DNA of 64,000 nucleotides from Gracilimonas sp040904925 (GTDB lineage Bacteria; Bacteroidota; Rhodothermia; Balneolales; Balneolaceae). The notes under the pieces were generated by a model. That model saw only the letters and a program-made list of their open reading frames with translations. It did no database searches and was not told the DNA's origin. How positions within the stretch are numbered: the stretch's first letter is position 1; every line of letters begins with the position of its first letter. This document shows, in pieces, positions 1-9,104 of this stretch. The stretch is taken from positions 180,285-244,284 of the forward strand of contig JBBDSP010000025.1 of assembly GCA_040904925.1 (NCBI GenBank), written 5' to 3'. Made by a program: the position numbers and the translations under genes.

Positions 1-333
1 CATGATAAAACGATCTCCAAGAAACTCTGATGCAGATAAAACAGAAACCCCGTTGCTGAGTTCATACTCTTCATTGAAAACAAAGGTCAACGGAGTTTCC
101 CCTTCATAGATATTAAATATAGCTTTCTTGATCTCATCATGCCCAAAACCAAGAACAATGACGATCTCTTTACATCCGGCTTTCTCCAGACTTTCGATAG
201 TCCTGAAGATAAGCGGACGGCCGTTGACGGGAGTAAGTGGTTTGAATGAAGTAACAGGACTCACACCGGCCAGTCGGGAACCATAGCCCGCAGCCAGGAT
301 CAATCCGTTATAATCTGATTTTATACTTGGCAT
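1..333 (-). CDS. Sugar/inositol-phosphate nucleotidyltransferase, N-terminal part (cut by window edge)
   Basis: The first 111 codons are present and the C-terminus lies outside the window. The N-terminus reads GLILAAGYGSRL, the nucleotide-binding signature of the MobA-like/NTP_transferase superfamily, followed by KPLTPVNGRPLI and a later NGVSVLSA stretch resembling inositol-1-phosphate or phosphocholine cytidylyltransferases. The start ATG lies 4 nt after the stop of the inositol-3-phosphate synthase gene, so the two are almost certainly co-transcribed. That neighbour makes CTP:inositol-1-phosphate cytidylyltransferase the favoured function. This is inference; a sugar-1-phosphate nucleotidyltransferase is the alternative. 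Confidence 0.75.
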   Translation of the reverse strand, partial: MPSIKSDYNGLILAAGYGSRLAGVSPVTSFKPLTPVNGRPLIFRTIESLEKAGCKEIVIVLGFGHDEIKKAIFNIYEGETPLTFVFNEEYELSNGVSVLSASEFLGDRFIM

Positions 334-337
334 CTAA

Positions 338-1660
338 TTATTTAAAGGCTTCTTCTTCAAAATTTTCAGAAAGGTGGGTTACCGGTTTTTCACCGCCAAG
401 AACACGAAGCGTATTTTTTAATCTGAAATGCTGAATAAAAATGTCATGCTCAGGAATATGTCCTGATTTTACCTGAGGACTCTTGAAGTAGAATGACAAC
501 CATTCTTGAATACCTGATTTACCGGCTCGTTTCGCGAAGTCCATAAACAAAGCCAAGTCAAGCACGATGGGTGCTGCTAAGATAGAATCACGGCATAGGA
601 AATCAACTTTGATCTGCATGTCATATCCCATCCATCCAAAAATATCGATGTTATCCCAACCCTCTTTGGCATCACCTCGCGGCGGGTAATAGTTGATACG
701 CACTTTGTGGTACAGATCTTTGTACAGATCAGGATATACGTCAGGCTGAAGAATAGAATCGAGCACTCCTGTTTTAGAAACTTCTTTCGACTTAAAGCTT
801 TCCGGATCATCAAGTACTTCACCGTCACGGTTTCCTAAAATATTCGTTGAGAACCATCCTCGGATACCAAGCATTCTTGTTTTAAAACCCGGTGCCAGGA
901 TCGTCTTCATCAGGGTTTGTCCGGTTTTGAAATCTTTACCTGCAATGGGCACGCCTTCTTTTTCGGCTAATTGCTCAAGAGCAGGAAAGTCAGCAGATAA
1001 ATTCGGAGCTCCGTTTGCATAAGGCACGCCTTCTTTAATGGCAGCATATGCGTAGAGCTGTGAAGGTGCGATGGAGTCATCATTATTCTTCATACCTTCT
1101 TCAAAAGCTTCAATCGACTGATGACAACCTGATGGGTGAAGATGAATTTCCGTAGAACCACACCATACCATCACGGCACGGCTAGCTCCGGTTTCCTTCA
1201 TTTTATTTCGAATATCTTCTCTGAGAGCCTGAGCCAGATCCCATTTACTTTTCTCTGACTTTACGTTATCACCCTTAAGCAACTTCACGTATTTCTGGTC
1301 AAAAGCAGCTTTCATTGGCTTGATCTTCTCCAGCTCTTCCTTCAGTGGATCCAGATCCTGAGGTTTCAACACGTCTGCTCTTTTAGCAGCCTGATATGCA
1401 TCATCATCAATCACATCCCAACCTCCAAAAACGATATCATCAAGTCCGGCAATATCTAAAAAATCTTTAATAAGGGGATTTCGTTCTTCAGAGCGGGCGC
1501 CCAGCCGTATGGTTTGAAGCTGGGTCAATGAACCGAAAGGTTTGCTTAAATTCTTCCTGGCTGAGACAACGCCGGCCATAAACGTAGTGGCAACAGCTCC
1601 CATACCCGGGGTTAATACTAATAACTTTCCTTTATGCGGCTCGATAGAATGTTTAGACAT
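338..1660 (-). CDS. ino1: Inositol-3-phosphate synthase (MIPS)
   Basis: This 440-residue protein matches the prokaryotic myo-inositol-phosphate synthase family in length and layout. It has an N-terminal Rossmann motif (LTPGMGAVATT, about residues 16-26), a long central region with NNDDSIAPSQLYAYAA, and a lysine-rich catalytic part around GKDFKTGQTLMKT. The enzyme converts glucose-6-phosphate to inositol-3-phosphate using NAD and is cytoplasmic. It lies directly upstream of the partial nucleotidyltransferase, which suggests that inositol phosphate is activated to a CDP derivative for a lipid or envelope glycan. The start is the only ATG before the motif. Confidence 0.9.
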   Translation of the reverse strand: MSKHSIEPHKGKLLVLTPGMGAVATTFMAGVVSARKNLSKPFGSLTQLQTIRLGARSEERNPLIKDFLDIAGLDDIVFGGWDVIDDDAYQAAKRADVLKPQDLDPLKEELEKIKPMKAAFDQKYVKLLKGDNVKSEKSKWDLAQALREDIRNKMKETGASRAVMVWCGSTEIHLHPSGCHQSIEAFEEGMKNNDDSIAPSQLYAYAAIKEGVPYANGAPNLSADFPALEQLAEKEGVPIAGKDFKTGQTLMKTILAPGFKTRMLGIRGWFSTNILGNRDGEVLDDPESFKSKEVSKTGVLDSILQPDVYPDLYKDLYHKVRINYYPPRGDAKEGWDNIDIFGWMGYDMQIKVDFLCRDSILAAPIVLDLALFMDFAKRAGKSGIQEWLSFYFKSPQVKSGHIPEHDIFIQHFRLKNTLRVLGGEKPVTHLSENFEEEAFK

Positions 1661-1743
1661 AGATTTTTTTATGAATGTTGTGTTAATATCTTTGAAAGAT
1701 AGGCTTTTATTAGGGTATTATCGAGAGGAAAAAAGATCGATTT

Positions 1744-2913
1744 CTAACCGTTCACCTGTTCTTGAAGAGCTTTCCAAATTCTATCGCAATTCTTTCCGTC
1801 TGCACCCAGCATATATTCATCCAGGAAGTCACGTGTTTTTTGTTTACAACAATCCGGATTATTTAAAACCTCATCTACTTGCTCCAGCAGCATATCAAAA
1901 TCTCTTGCTATCAACCCACCGTTTTCTTCGGGAGAAAGCTTCCAGATATATTTTACGGAATCAAGCGTCTTTTTTCGCGTTCCAAAGGCTGTGTGTTTTC
2001 TCCACTGAAAATCTTCATCCTTACTCTTTACAGGATACACATGAATTGTGGGCCTTCCCGTAGCATAGAATAGATTCGCGATACTGCTGTAGTTGGTTAT
2101 CAGGGCATCCGAGACCATCATATCCAGTAGATTATCCGGATTTTGGTCTTTGAATTTAAGAAGTGTATTGGGATGATTTTGAACCAGTTCTTCCAGAAAA
2201 GCAATGTATTCCGAATCAAAACGGAAAGAATCGTGTAATCGTAAGATCACATTCGTGTCATGTTCATCAATACGATTCAATAATTTTTCGAACATCTCCC
2301 GGTCGCTCCCCCAATGTGAAAACACCTCTCCATAATGCCAGGTTGGGGCGATCAAAATGGTTTTACGGTTTACAACATCAAAAGGATAATAGGGTTGTAT
2401 TTTTTCTTTTGGAAAAGGATCTCGAAGCATATCATGCGAAGCCGCTCCTAAAATTCTACAGTTATCGGGATGAAATCCGCTGATCTCAGTTCGGTGCTTG
2501 AAGTCCCACGCACCAAAACACTGCCACCTGAAATTGGGGTTGGGTTTCATTGCACTTCCCCACGCCGCTTTTATAGAATTGTGCAGCCACTTGAATTCCT
2601 TGACATCATTCGGACCCTTCCAGCCAAAGCCATGCCATAACATAAATCCATGTGGAGATGGCGCACGCAGCGGCACTTTATTATCCATAATGGTTACATC
2701 GGGCTCAAAATCTCCGGGTTTGAAGAAATAGTTCTTCAGGGACTTTTTTATCAATTCGGCGTTCAGGGGAATCAATTCCGCGATCCCTTCTTCCATAAAT
2801 TGCTCCGGATCAGATAACAATACTTTTACCGTTACTTCGGGCTTCTTATCGAGGTATTGCGCAAAACTTAGCAGATCTGCCCCAAATGTTGATGCGTAAA
2901 ATAAGACCTTCAT
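1744..2913 (-). CDS. CDP-glycerol:glycerophosphotransferase-like transferase
   Basis: The 389-residue protein resembles the CDP-glycerol glycerophosphotransferase (TagB/TagF-like) family. Typical features are LWHGFGWKGPND near residue 95, ILIAPTWHYGE near residue 187, LRLHDSFR near 225, and DALITNYSSIANLFYATGRPT near 270. Members transfer a polyol-phosphate from a CDP carrier to a glycan or lipid on the cytoplasmic face. Set beside inositol-phosphate synthase and a nucleotidyltransferase, it may use a CDP-polyol in envelope polymer synthesis; the real substrate cannot be read from sequence. It is separated from the MIPS gene by 83 nt. Confidence 0.75.
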   Translation of the reverse strand: MKVLFYASTFGADLLSFAQYLDKKPEVTVKVLLSDPEQFMEEGIAELIPLNAELIKKSLKNYFFKPGDFEPDVTIMDNKVPLRAPSPHGFMLWHGFGWKGPNDVKEFKWLHNSIKAAWGSAMKPNPNFRWQCFGAWDFKHRTEISGFHPDNCRILGAASHDMLRDPFPKEKIQPYYPFDVVNRKTILIAPTWHYGEVFSHWGSDREMFEKLLNRIDEHDTNVILRLHDSFRFDSEYIAFLEELVQNHPNTLLKFKDQNPDNLLDMMVSDALITNYSSIANLFYATGRPTIHVYPVKSKDEDFQWRKHTAFGTRKKTLDSVKYIWKLSPEENGGLIARDFDMLLEQVDEVLNNPDCCKQKTRDFLDEYMLGADGKNCDRIWKALQEQVNG

Positions 2914-3022
2914 TATTTAAGCCGAATAGATTATCAGTGTGCTTTTTAGCGGTGACGAAAATACACTATTTCACTCACAATGTATAATTTTCTACAAATG
3001 GTTTCCTCGTTAATATTTTTGC

Positions 3023-3030
3023 TATATTTG
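3023..3030 (+). promoter_or_regulatory. Candidate Bacteroidota-type -7 box
   Basis: TATATTTG fits the TAnnTTTG -7 consensus of the Bacteroidota housekeeping sigma factor and ends 23 nt before the ATG of the glycosyltransferase gene, within the 140-nt divergent intergenic region. A clear upstream TTG box at the expected distance is not obvious. Confidence 0.45.
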
Positions 3031-3053
3031 GAGCAATCAATTCAATTTTTATC

Positions 3054-4202
3054 ATGCAGCATAAGCCCAAAAGGCGTAAAATAGCTTTATTCTCTACCTC
3101 TTTTCTGCCCTATTCTCAGACCTTCATTTATGATGAAATCCGCACTCACTCTGAAGAATATTTTGTGGAAGTATTTTGCAAGGAACGGTTAAATGAAGAC
3201 CGCTTCCCCTACCCCCATTTTCACAAACCAAAGGGAAAACTCAGCGAGATCATTTATGAGAACATTGCCTACTGGCCGTCTTTTAATAAGATCTTCAAAG
3301 AAGAGTATTTTGATCTCATTCACGCCCATTTTGGTACAGGTGCTGTTTATGCCTTGCCTTATGTGAAAAAGCACGGCATTCCTTTTGTAGTCACCTTTCA
3401 CGGAAATGATGTTGCTGCCTTGATGGGGACTCAAAAATATCATTACAGCCGCTGGAGGTATTATTATAAGTCAAAACAGATCCTTGAAGAAGCCGATCTT
3501 TTACTTGCTGCAAGTGAAGAACTGAAAGCACTGCTGATCGAGCTTGGCGCTGATGAAAACAAAGTTCGTGTATACCGCCTTGGTATTGACCTTGATAAAT
3601 TTGATTACAGTGAACCCGACACAACAAGTGAAAAAGTGTCCTTCATCATGGTCGGCAGATTCGCTGAGAAAAAAGGACATCAATACACCTTAAGAGCGTT
3701 TAAAAAAGTTATTGATGAAGGGCTGAATGCGGATCTTTCGTTTATTGGTTCCGGCGAACTGGAAGAAGAGCTCAGAGCTTATGTTGATGAACATAAACTC
3801 ACAAAACGAGTCCATTTTAAAGGAATCCTTTCTCCTCAGGAAGTTTCGGATGAATTGAAGAAAGCAGACGTACTGGTAGCTCCCAGCGTGGTAACTTTTG
3901 ATCACGACCGGGAAAGTGGATTGATCGTGGTAAAGGAAGCACAAGCAACCGGCCGTCCTGTTATTGGAACTTGGCATGGAGGTATTTATGAGATCATCGA
4001 CGATAACAAAACAGGATTCCTGGTACCGGAACGTAATGCCGATATTCTTGCTGAGAAGATGATCGAACTGATCAAAGATCCGAAAATGAGACAGGAATTT
4101 GGCCGCGCAGGTCGTAAAAAGATGGAAGAAGAGTACGACCTCAGAAAACAGGTTCAGGTTCTTGAATCTCATTATGAATCCCTTCTCACCGGCAACTCAT
4201 GA
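3054..4202 (+). CDS. Glycosyltransferase family 4
   Basis: A 382-residue GT-B enzyme. The N-terminal domain holds IHAHFGTGAVYALP and the acceptor-side motif VTFHGNDV. The C-terminal domain begins at VSFIMVGRFAEKKG and carries the GT4 E-x7-E donor-binding motif (ESGLIVVKE, about residue 290), then RPVIGTWHGGIYEII. It transfers a sugar from a nucleotide-sugar donor onto a growing glycan at the inner face of the membrane. It overlaps the following flippase gene by 4 nt (ATGA), implying translational coupling and a shared role in making and exporting one polysaccharide. Confidence 0.88.
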   Translation: MQHKPKRRKIALFSTSFLPYSQTFIYDEIRTHSEEYFVEVFCKERLNEDRFPYPHFHKPKGKLSEIIYENIAYWPSFNKIFKEEYFDLIHAHFGTGAVYALPYVKKHGIPFVVTFHGNDVAALMGTQKYHYSRWRYYYKSKQILEEADLLLAASEELKALLIELGADENKVRVYRLGIDLDKFDYSEPDTTSEKVSFIMVGRFAEKKGHQYTLRAFKKVIDEGLNADLSFIGSGELEEELRAYVDEHKLTKRVHFKGILSPQEVSDELKKADVLVAPSVVTFDHDRESGLIVVKEAQATGRPVIGTWHGGIYEIIDDNKTGFLVPERNADILAEKMIELIKDPKMRQEFGRAGRKKMEEEYDLRKQVQVLESHYESLLTGNS

Positions 4203-5689
4203 GTATTGATTCCGAATTAAAAAAAGGGGCTTTTGTCAACTTTATAGGGGTGATTGGCAAGATGGCCGCTCCTGCCTTCCTGATCGTAGTTAACCGCTTT
4301 TTTGGCCCCGATGTATTTGGACTCTATATCACTGCAAATATTGCCGTCGAGATCATCATCGCTTTTCTGACTTCCGGTTTTAAGGACGGGGCACTCATTT
4401 TTGTAGCCCGGTTCGCGGATGATAAAGGAGAGCAAAAAGACCTCTACAATTCCCTTGCTAATGCCTTTGCGTGGAGTATCGGATTTTCTCTTGTGGTGCT
4501 GGCAGTTGGGATCTTCTACGGAAATGACATATTGGAGTTTGCCTACAAAGAAGATTTCAATGAAGGACTAAGTATCATGTTTCAGTTCATGCTGTTTGCC
4601 ATTCCCCTGATGGCATTTGAGCGTGTTGTATTAGCTGCTACGCAGGGATTGAAGATCATGAAGTATGATGCCCTGAGTAACGGATGGCTTAGGCCGTTAG
4701 CCCTGTTAGGTTTTGCAGTTCTGTTTTGGTTCATCGAGCCGAATTTGACTGGAATGGCCCTCGCCTATCTATCTACGCAGATCTTGTTGTTTTGTGTATC
4801 ATTGTGGATTTACAGCCGGGAATTAAGCTGGATGAAGTTATTTCACGGATTCAGAACATTCCGCATTGATAAAGAATTGCTGGATTTCGCAATTCCCCAA
4901 AATATTAATATGACCCTGAACCGATTCATCACCGGTATTGATGTGTTGATGCTTCCGGCATTTGGATTCAGCCCTACCATTGTTGGTTTTTATGGAGCCG
5001 GAGCCATGATCATCCGAGAAGTGAAAGCTATTAAAATGGTCTTCTCTACAGCATTCGCACCGTACATTGTTCGCTTTCATAAAGAAGGACTTTCTGAAAA
5101 ACTTTCCCATAATTTTTCCAAAACCGCAGGATGGATCGCCACCCTCGCTATTCCAACCCTGCTTCTGCTTGCCATCTTTAAACAAGACTTGCTATCAATT
5201 ATACATCCTGAATATGGCGGGGCATCCACCTTTATGTATTTCTTGCTCCCCATCCCCTATATCTACTGCTCATTCAGCCTTGCCGGCAATATTGTAGCTA
5301 TGACCGGTCATTCTAAGCTGACTCTGATGAATAGTATTTTTGTGAGCATAGCGAACGTGCTTATGAATCTTGTGCTCATCCCAATGTTTGGAATTATCGG
5401 AGCTGCTATCGCTTCCGCAATAGCCACCTTCACACTACACATGCTGGAATTAGGTGAAGCACGATGGATCGCCAATGCCAAACTATATCTCAAAGACATT
5501 TACAAACCCCACACAGCAGGGTTTATTTCCGCTATCATATTGGCTTGTTGCCTTATCTTTGTTCCCTGGTTTTCAACAGGTTTGATAGAACGGGTCGTAC
5601 TTGCAGCTTTAGTGGTAGGGATCTTCGGTATTTTGCTTGGTGGGGACTACATCCGAAGGGTTAGAAAAAAGCTCAAGAACGCTACCTGA
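4199..5689 (+). CDS. Polysaccharide flippase, Wzx/MurJ-like (MOP superfamily)
   Basis: A 496-residue polytopic membrane protein with about 14 hydrophobic segments in the pattern of O-antigen/polysaccharide translocases: an N-terminal KGAFVNFIGVIGKM, then paired helices and a C-terminal basic tail (RRVRKKLKNAT). It would move an undecaprenyl-linked or lipid-linked glycan across the inner membrane. The start overlaps the preceding GT4 gene. Its last 8 nt overlap the 3' end of the opposing glycosyltransferase gene, so the two transcripts converge with no room for a terminator. Confidence 0.82.
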   Translation: MSIDSELKKGAFVNFIGVIGKMAAPAFLIVVNRFFGPDVFGLYITANIAVEIIIAFLTSGFKDGALIFVARFADDKGEQKDLYNSLANAFAWSIGFSLVVLAVGIFYGNDILEFAYKEDFNEGLSIMFQFMLFAIPLMAFERVVLAATQGLKIMKYDALSNGWLRPLALLGFAVLFWFIEPNLTGMALAYLSTQILLFCVSLWIYSRELSWMKLFHGFRTFRIDKELLDFAIPQNINMTLNRFITGIDVLMLPAFGFSPTIVGFYGAGAMIIREVKAIKMVFSTAFAPYIVRFHKEGLSEKLSHNFSKTAGWIATLAIPTLLLLAIFKQDLLSIIHPEYGGASTFMYFLLPIPYIYCSFSLAGNIVAMTGHSKLTLMNSIFVSIANVLMNLVLIPMFGIIGAAIASAIATFTLHMLELGEARWIANAKLYLKDIYKPHTAGFISAIILACCLIFVPWFSTGLIERVVLAALVVGIFGILLGGDYIRRVRKKLKNAT

Positions 5690-6830
5690 TTTTATTAAGC
5701 CTTTCCTTTATGAAATTGATCACTCTTGATGCACGGTTTTCCCATGTGAGAGTACTCATTTCTTCTTTGGCATTTTTCCCGATTTTCTCTCTCAGAGATT
5801 CATTTTCAAGGAGTTCTTTCAGCCCGGCCTCAGCTGCCATTTGATTATCAGGCTCAACCAGATAGGCCGTTTCATTATGAGTCAGTACTTCGCGTATATC
5901 TTCAATATCCGGAGCTAAAATGGCCTTTCCGCTTGCCTTATAAATAAAGGTTTTGATGGGCAACACGGTATTCATGGCCTTCTCCCTTGCCTGCAGTGAG
6001 GTTGGTATGTAAAGTATGTCCGATGCTTCAATATACCTGGCCGTAGAGGCTTTATCCTGCCAGGGAATTACGATCACATTCTCCATAGATTCTGCCCGGC
6101 GTTCAATTTCACCCTTGCCTTCCGAACCCACTATCACAAATCCTGCATCAGAAAATTTATCTGCCAGATCTAAAAAATAATGCAATCCCTTTTTAGGATT
6201 AACGCGACCGGTATAGGTAACCAGTTTTTTATCTGTGGGGAGTTCTAACTGATTTCGTAATTCTGTCCTATCAGAATCAATATTTTCAAAAAATTCGGAT
6301 CGAAATGCATTGTGTTCAACCGTCAATTGTTCCTCTGAGAAACCTGAATCCAGGTAAGCTTGCTTCGCAAAATTCGAATGCAGGATTATTCCAAGGAACC
6401 GGGGATTCTTTGCCATTTTCTTAAAAAACCAGTGTGACTGAATATTCCGCTTTGGCCAGGGACGAAATGCTTCAAATAAAATGGGCTTATTGGTAAAAAG
6501 CAGTGTTGCAATCACAATGGGGATATTCCGGGTATAAACCACATCGGCGCCCCCTTTTCTGATCTTTAAAGCCGAACGCAGTGCAAATGAAAGTTTTTCA
6601 ATCCCCCGGATATTCGGGAAGAGATGAGAGACAAATTTCAAATCCCAGTCCCCATCAACCATGTAATAGTCCTGAATCTCTTTTAAAGTCGGTGAAGGTT
6701 TTGATTGATAAGAGCCAGAATAAAGAACGATTCCAGATTGTTTGCTCAATGCAGATATCATGTTTATGAACTGTTCGGTATCCGCACTGGAGGATGGTAA
6801 AAACTGATCTGATATATAGACGATCTTCAT
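5682..6830 (-). CDS. Glycosyltransferase family 4 (GT-B)
   Basis: A 382-residue GT-B enzyme. It opens with MKIVYISDQFLPSSSADTEQ, typical of glycosyltransferase 4 N-terminal domains. The donor-binding half starts at LVTYTGRVNPKKGLHYF (about 225) and includes SDILYIPTSLQAREKAMN and a KTFIYKASGKAILAPD stretch. The classical E-x7-E is not clear, so the exact subfamily is uncertain. Its ATG shares one base with the stop of the upstream Wzi-like gene (TAATG), indicating coupled translation in a TolC-MlaC-Wzi-GT operon. Confidence 0.78.
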   Translation of the reverse strand: MKIVYISDQFLPSSSADTEQFINMISALSKQSGIVLYSGSYQSKPSPTLKEIQDYYMVDGDWDLKFVSHLFPNIRGIEKLSFALRSALKIRKGGADVVYTRNIPIVIATLLFTNKPILFEAFRPWPKRNIQSHWFFKKMAKNPRFLGIILHSNFAKQAYLDSGFSEEQLTVEHNAFRSEFFENIDSDRTELRNQLELPTDKKLVTYTGRVNPKKGLHYFLDLADKFSDAGFVIVGSEGKGEIERRAESMENVIVIPWQDKASTARYIEASDILYIPTSLQAREKAMNTVLPIKTFIYKASGKAILAPDIEDIREVLTHNETAYLVEPDNQMAAEAGLKELLENESLREKIGKNAKEEMSTLTWENRASRVINFIKERLNKIR

Positions 6831-8410
6831 TATTTAAAAGTATGGCTGTCTAAACTCAACCTGAAACCGACCTCTAAATTCCCGGTTATTCGAGAGGTTG
6901 TCCTTCCGGGAATATGCAGATGATCTTCGGTGTAATTATAGCCAACACTCGCATCTAGCCAGAATTCGGGGATCGGATTGTAGAGTACATCCAGGCTGAA
7001 TCGACTCGTTTTTTCTTCGGTTCCCGTAAGTATCACGTCTATCGTATTTCCGTTGGGATATTCATCCACAAAAGGCTGATTGATCTCCTGTTCGCCCTGC
7101 ATCAGGTAACTAACCCTTGGGGTGAGTGTAAGTCCAGGAAGCCACTTGTGTGCATGAAGCCGCATGTACAAGGAGCCATAGCCATAATCGGTGTATTGAT
7201 TAGCTATTCCTCTTTTCAGGTACAGATATCGTCCCTCTGCCTGATCGGTATTGTAAGTTTGATAGGAAACCAGCTCAGCCTCATACCCAATATCCATAAA
7301 GTCCGTTACTTTTGAGACATTAACGGAGTTAGTGATGGCAAAAGTGGTCGGTTCAATATCCGATTCTATGCTCCCTCCTTTTATTACAATATCATCAATC
7401 ATAACCTGCAGATTTGTAGTCACCTTTTGATACTGCCACCACACCATTCCGCCAAAAAAAGCATTGAATTCATCATTAAGGGGATTGGTATTTCGGTCAA
7501 AGAAAAAGAAGTTGACCGGACTTATAAATTTGAGCGAAGGAACCGAATTTTGGGAGGAATAGATAAACCCATCAAAATAGCCCAATCTCAACCCGTCATT
7601 AATTTTGATATCAATTCGGTGGATGGCAAGGTATCGCTTGGTTCCATCGATCAGGTTCTTACCTGTACGATCAAAAGTTCCGTCTTTACCCAGATTATCG
7701 AGCTCTGAGAAAATACCAGATACTTCAAACCAGCTGTTCCCTACTGAAATATTGAGATTATCAAAGGACCGGGCATTTGGGGTGATCACAGTAGAAGCTT
7801 CCCCATACGGTGCCCACTGATGCGTATAGCGACCCATATAGGCTTTAAGGAAATCTCCCTGATAGCCTAAGTAGTAATCTTCACTGCGTACGTAATACCG
7901 GCTTAACGCATTAACTCCTATTCTGTCCTGATCGTAAAAAAGTTTGTGTCGCAATCCCAGCTGGGCAGCAAAATTATCTTTCTCTCCATATAGATTTGAT
8001 GCGCCATTGGGAAGAAAAAACAGATCGTCGGCTTGTGGCCTAAGTCCATTTGGCTCAAGGGTATTATTGAGATCGAATCCGCCTTCAAGCATTCCGTACA
8101 GATAGTATTCCTCGCTATCCAGTTCCTTGATCCCCGCTTCCTTAGTGATCTGATCGAACCAAAACTTTTCAGCAGTAGTCAGATATTCTCTGTTGATATT
8201 TTTAAGCCCTTGGTCAATTTCACCCCGGGTGTAAGGTAAAGCCGTGGGATTCAGATCGGTAAAATGTCCCCGCTGCTGTAAATTTTTGATGTACGTATAT
8301 ACGTGATTATCGAGATGAATGACCTGATTTTTTTGGGCTTGTACATCCACCAAATACGAGCTGAAAATGATCCCGAAAACCAAAAAAGAAATACTAAACT
8401 TTGAAAACAT
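6830..8410 (-). CDS. Wzi-like capsule assembly / outer-membrane beta-barrel protein
   Basis: The protein starts best at the ATG at 8408-8410, which gives MFSKFSISFLVFGIIFSS as a signal peptide ending near VDVQAQ; an upstream in-frame ATG at 8480-8482 would add 24 residues of no obvious signal character. The mature part has an N-terminal segment (YIKNLQQRGHFTDLNPTA, YTRGEIDQGL) seen in Wzi-type proteins, then many alternating amphipathic strands ending in GFRLSLDSHTF, a typical barrel end. Wzi proteins anchor or assemble capsule at the outer membrane. The surrounding glycosyltransferases and flippase agree. Confidence 0.62.
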   Translation of the reverse strand: MFSKFSISFLVFGIIFSSYLVDVQAQKNQVIHLDNHVYTYIKNLQQRGHFTDLNPTALPYTRGEIDQGLKNINREYLTTAEKFWFDQITKEAGIKELDSEEYYLYGMLEGGFDLNNTLEPNGLRPQADDLFFLPNGASNLYGEKDNFAAQLGLRHKLFYDQDRIGVNALSRYYVRSEDYYLGYQGDFLKAYMGRYTHQWAPYGEASTVITPNARSFDNLNISVGNSWFEVSGIFSELDNLGKDGTFDRTGKNLIDGTKRYLAIHRIDIKINDGLRLGYFDGFIYSSQNSVPSLKFISPVNFFFFDRNTNPLNDEFNAFFGGMVWWQYQKVTTNLQVMIDDIVIKGGSIESDIEPTTFAITNSVNVSKVTDFMDIGYEAELVSYQTYNTDQAEGRYLYLKRGIANQYTDYGYGSLYMRLHAHKWLPGLTLTPRVSYLMQGEQEINQPFVDEYPNGNTIDVILTGTEEKTSRFSLDVLYNPIPEFWLDASVGYNYTEDHLHIPGRTTSRITGNLEVGFRLSLDSHTFK

Positions 8411-8494
8411 TTGGTCAGTTCTGTTATGATTTAAGAACCAATATACCACTATAATTCTCTTTGATTGTAGTGGTATTTTCATTTACAGAATGAT

Positions 8495-9094
8495 TCACTC
8501 TGCTCTTTCAGCTCTTTTTCTAAGGCTGTTCATCAGGGAATCAAATCCCTTTTGGTTAATAATGCGCTGAAACTGACGGTTGTAGGAAGAAGCAGTAGAT
8601 ACATCATCAATCTCCATATCCGTGATTACCCATTCCCCATTTTTGTTTTCCATCTCATAATTAACCGGTGTTCTGACGTTTTCAAGCTGAGCCAGGGTTT
8701 CAACCCGTGCCTGCCCGTCATTAGCTTCAATAGACTGATAGGTTACCTGAGCACGATAAATATCTAATTTATTGAGAGACTGATCTCTTACAATGGTTGA
8801 GAAAAGATCGACAAATTCACGCCGTTCCTTTTCAGTAACGGAGTCAAAAGTATCGCCCAGCGCTTCCTGAGCCATAGCCTCAAAATCAATAATTCCGTTA
8901 ATGATCTCCTTGAGTTCACTTCGCTGACTGTCAGTATATTCCGTGCCTTCAGGTCCCAAAAGCTCTTTGATCTGTTCATCTCTTTCTTCAAGCATGCTTC
9001 TTATTTCATCACTTGAATTTTGAGCAATGGTGTTTGCCGAAAAGAGAAAACCAATGATTAAAATTGTAAATGTAATCTTGAAAACTTTCTTCAT
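8495..9094 (-). CDS. MlaC/Ttg2-like periplasmic lipid-binding protein
   Basis: This 199-residue protein has a clear signal peptide (MKKVFKITFTILIIGFLFS, cleavage after NTIAQ). The MlaC-type core includes IINGIIDFEAMAQEALGD, ERREFVDLFSTIVRD and NGEWVITDMEIDDVS. MlaC proteins ferry phospholipids between an outer-membrane complex and the inner-membrane Mla ABC transporter. The other Mla genes are not in this window; here it sits 10 nt after a TolC gene and 12 nt before the longer Wzi reading frame, so its partner complex is unclear. Confidence 0.75.
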   Translation of the reverse strand: MKKVFKITFTILIIGFLFSANTIAQNSSDEIRSMLEERDEQIKELLGPEGTEYTDSQRSELKEIINGIIDFEAMAQEALGDTFDSVTEKERREFVDLFSTIVRDQSLNKLDIYRAQVTYQSIEANDGQARVETLAQLENVRTPVNYEMENKNGEWVITDMEIDDVSTASSYNRQFQRIINQKGFDSLMNSLRKRAERAE

Positions 9095-9104
9095 GTTTTT
9101 ATAG

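Noticed and set aside
8411..8482. Upstream 24-residue extension of the Wzi-like protein
   Set aside because: It gives no signal peptide at the N-terminus; the internal ATG does.
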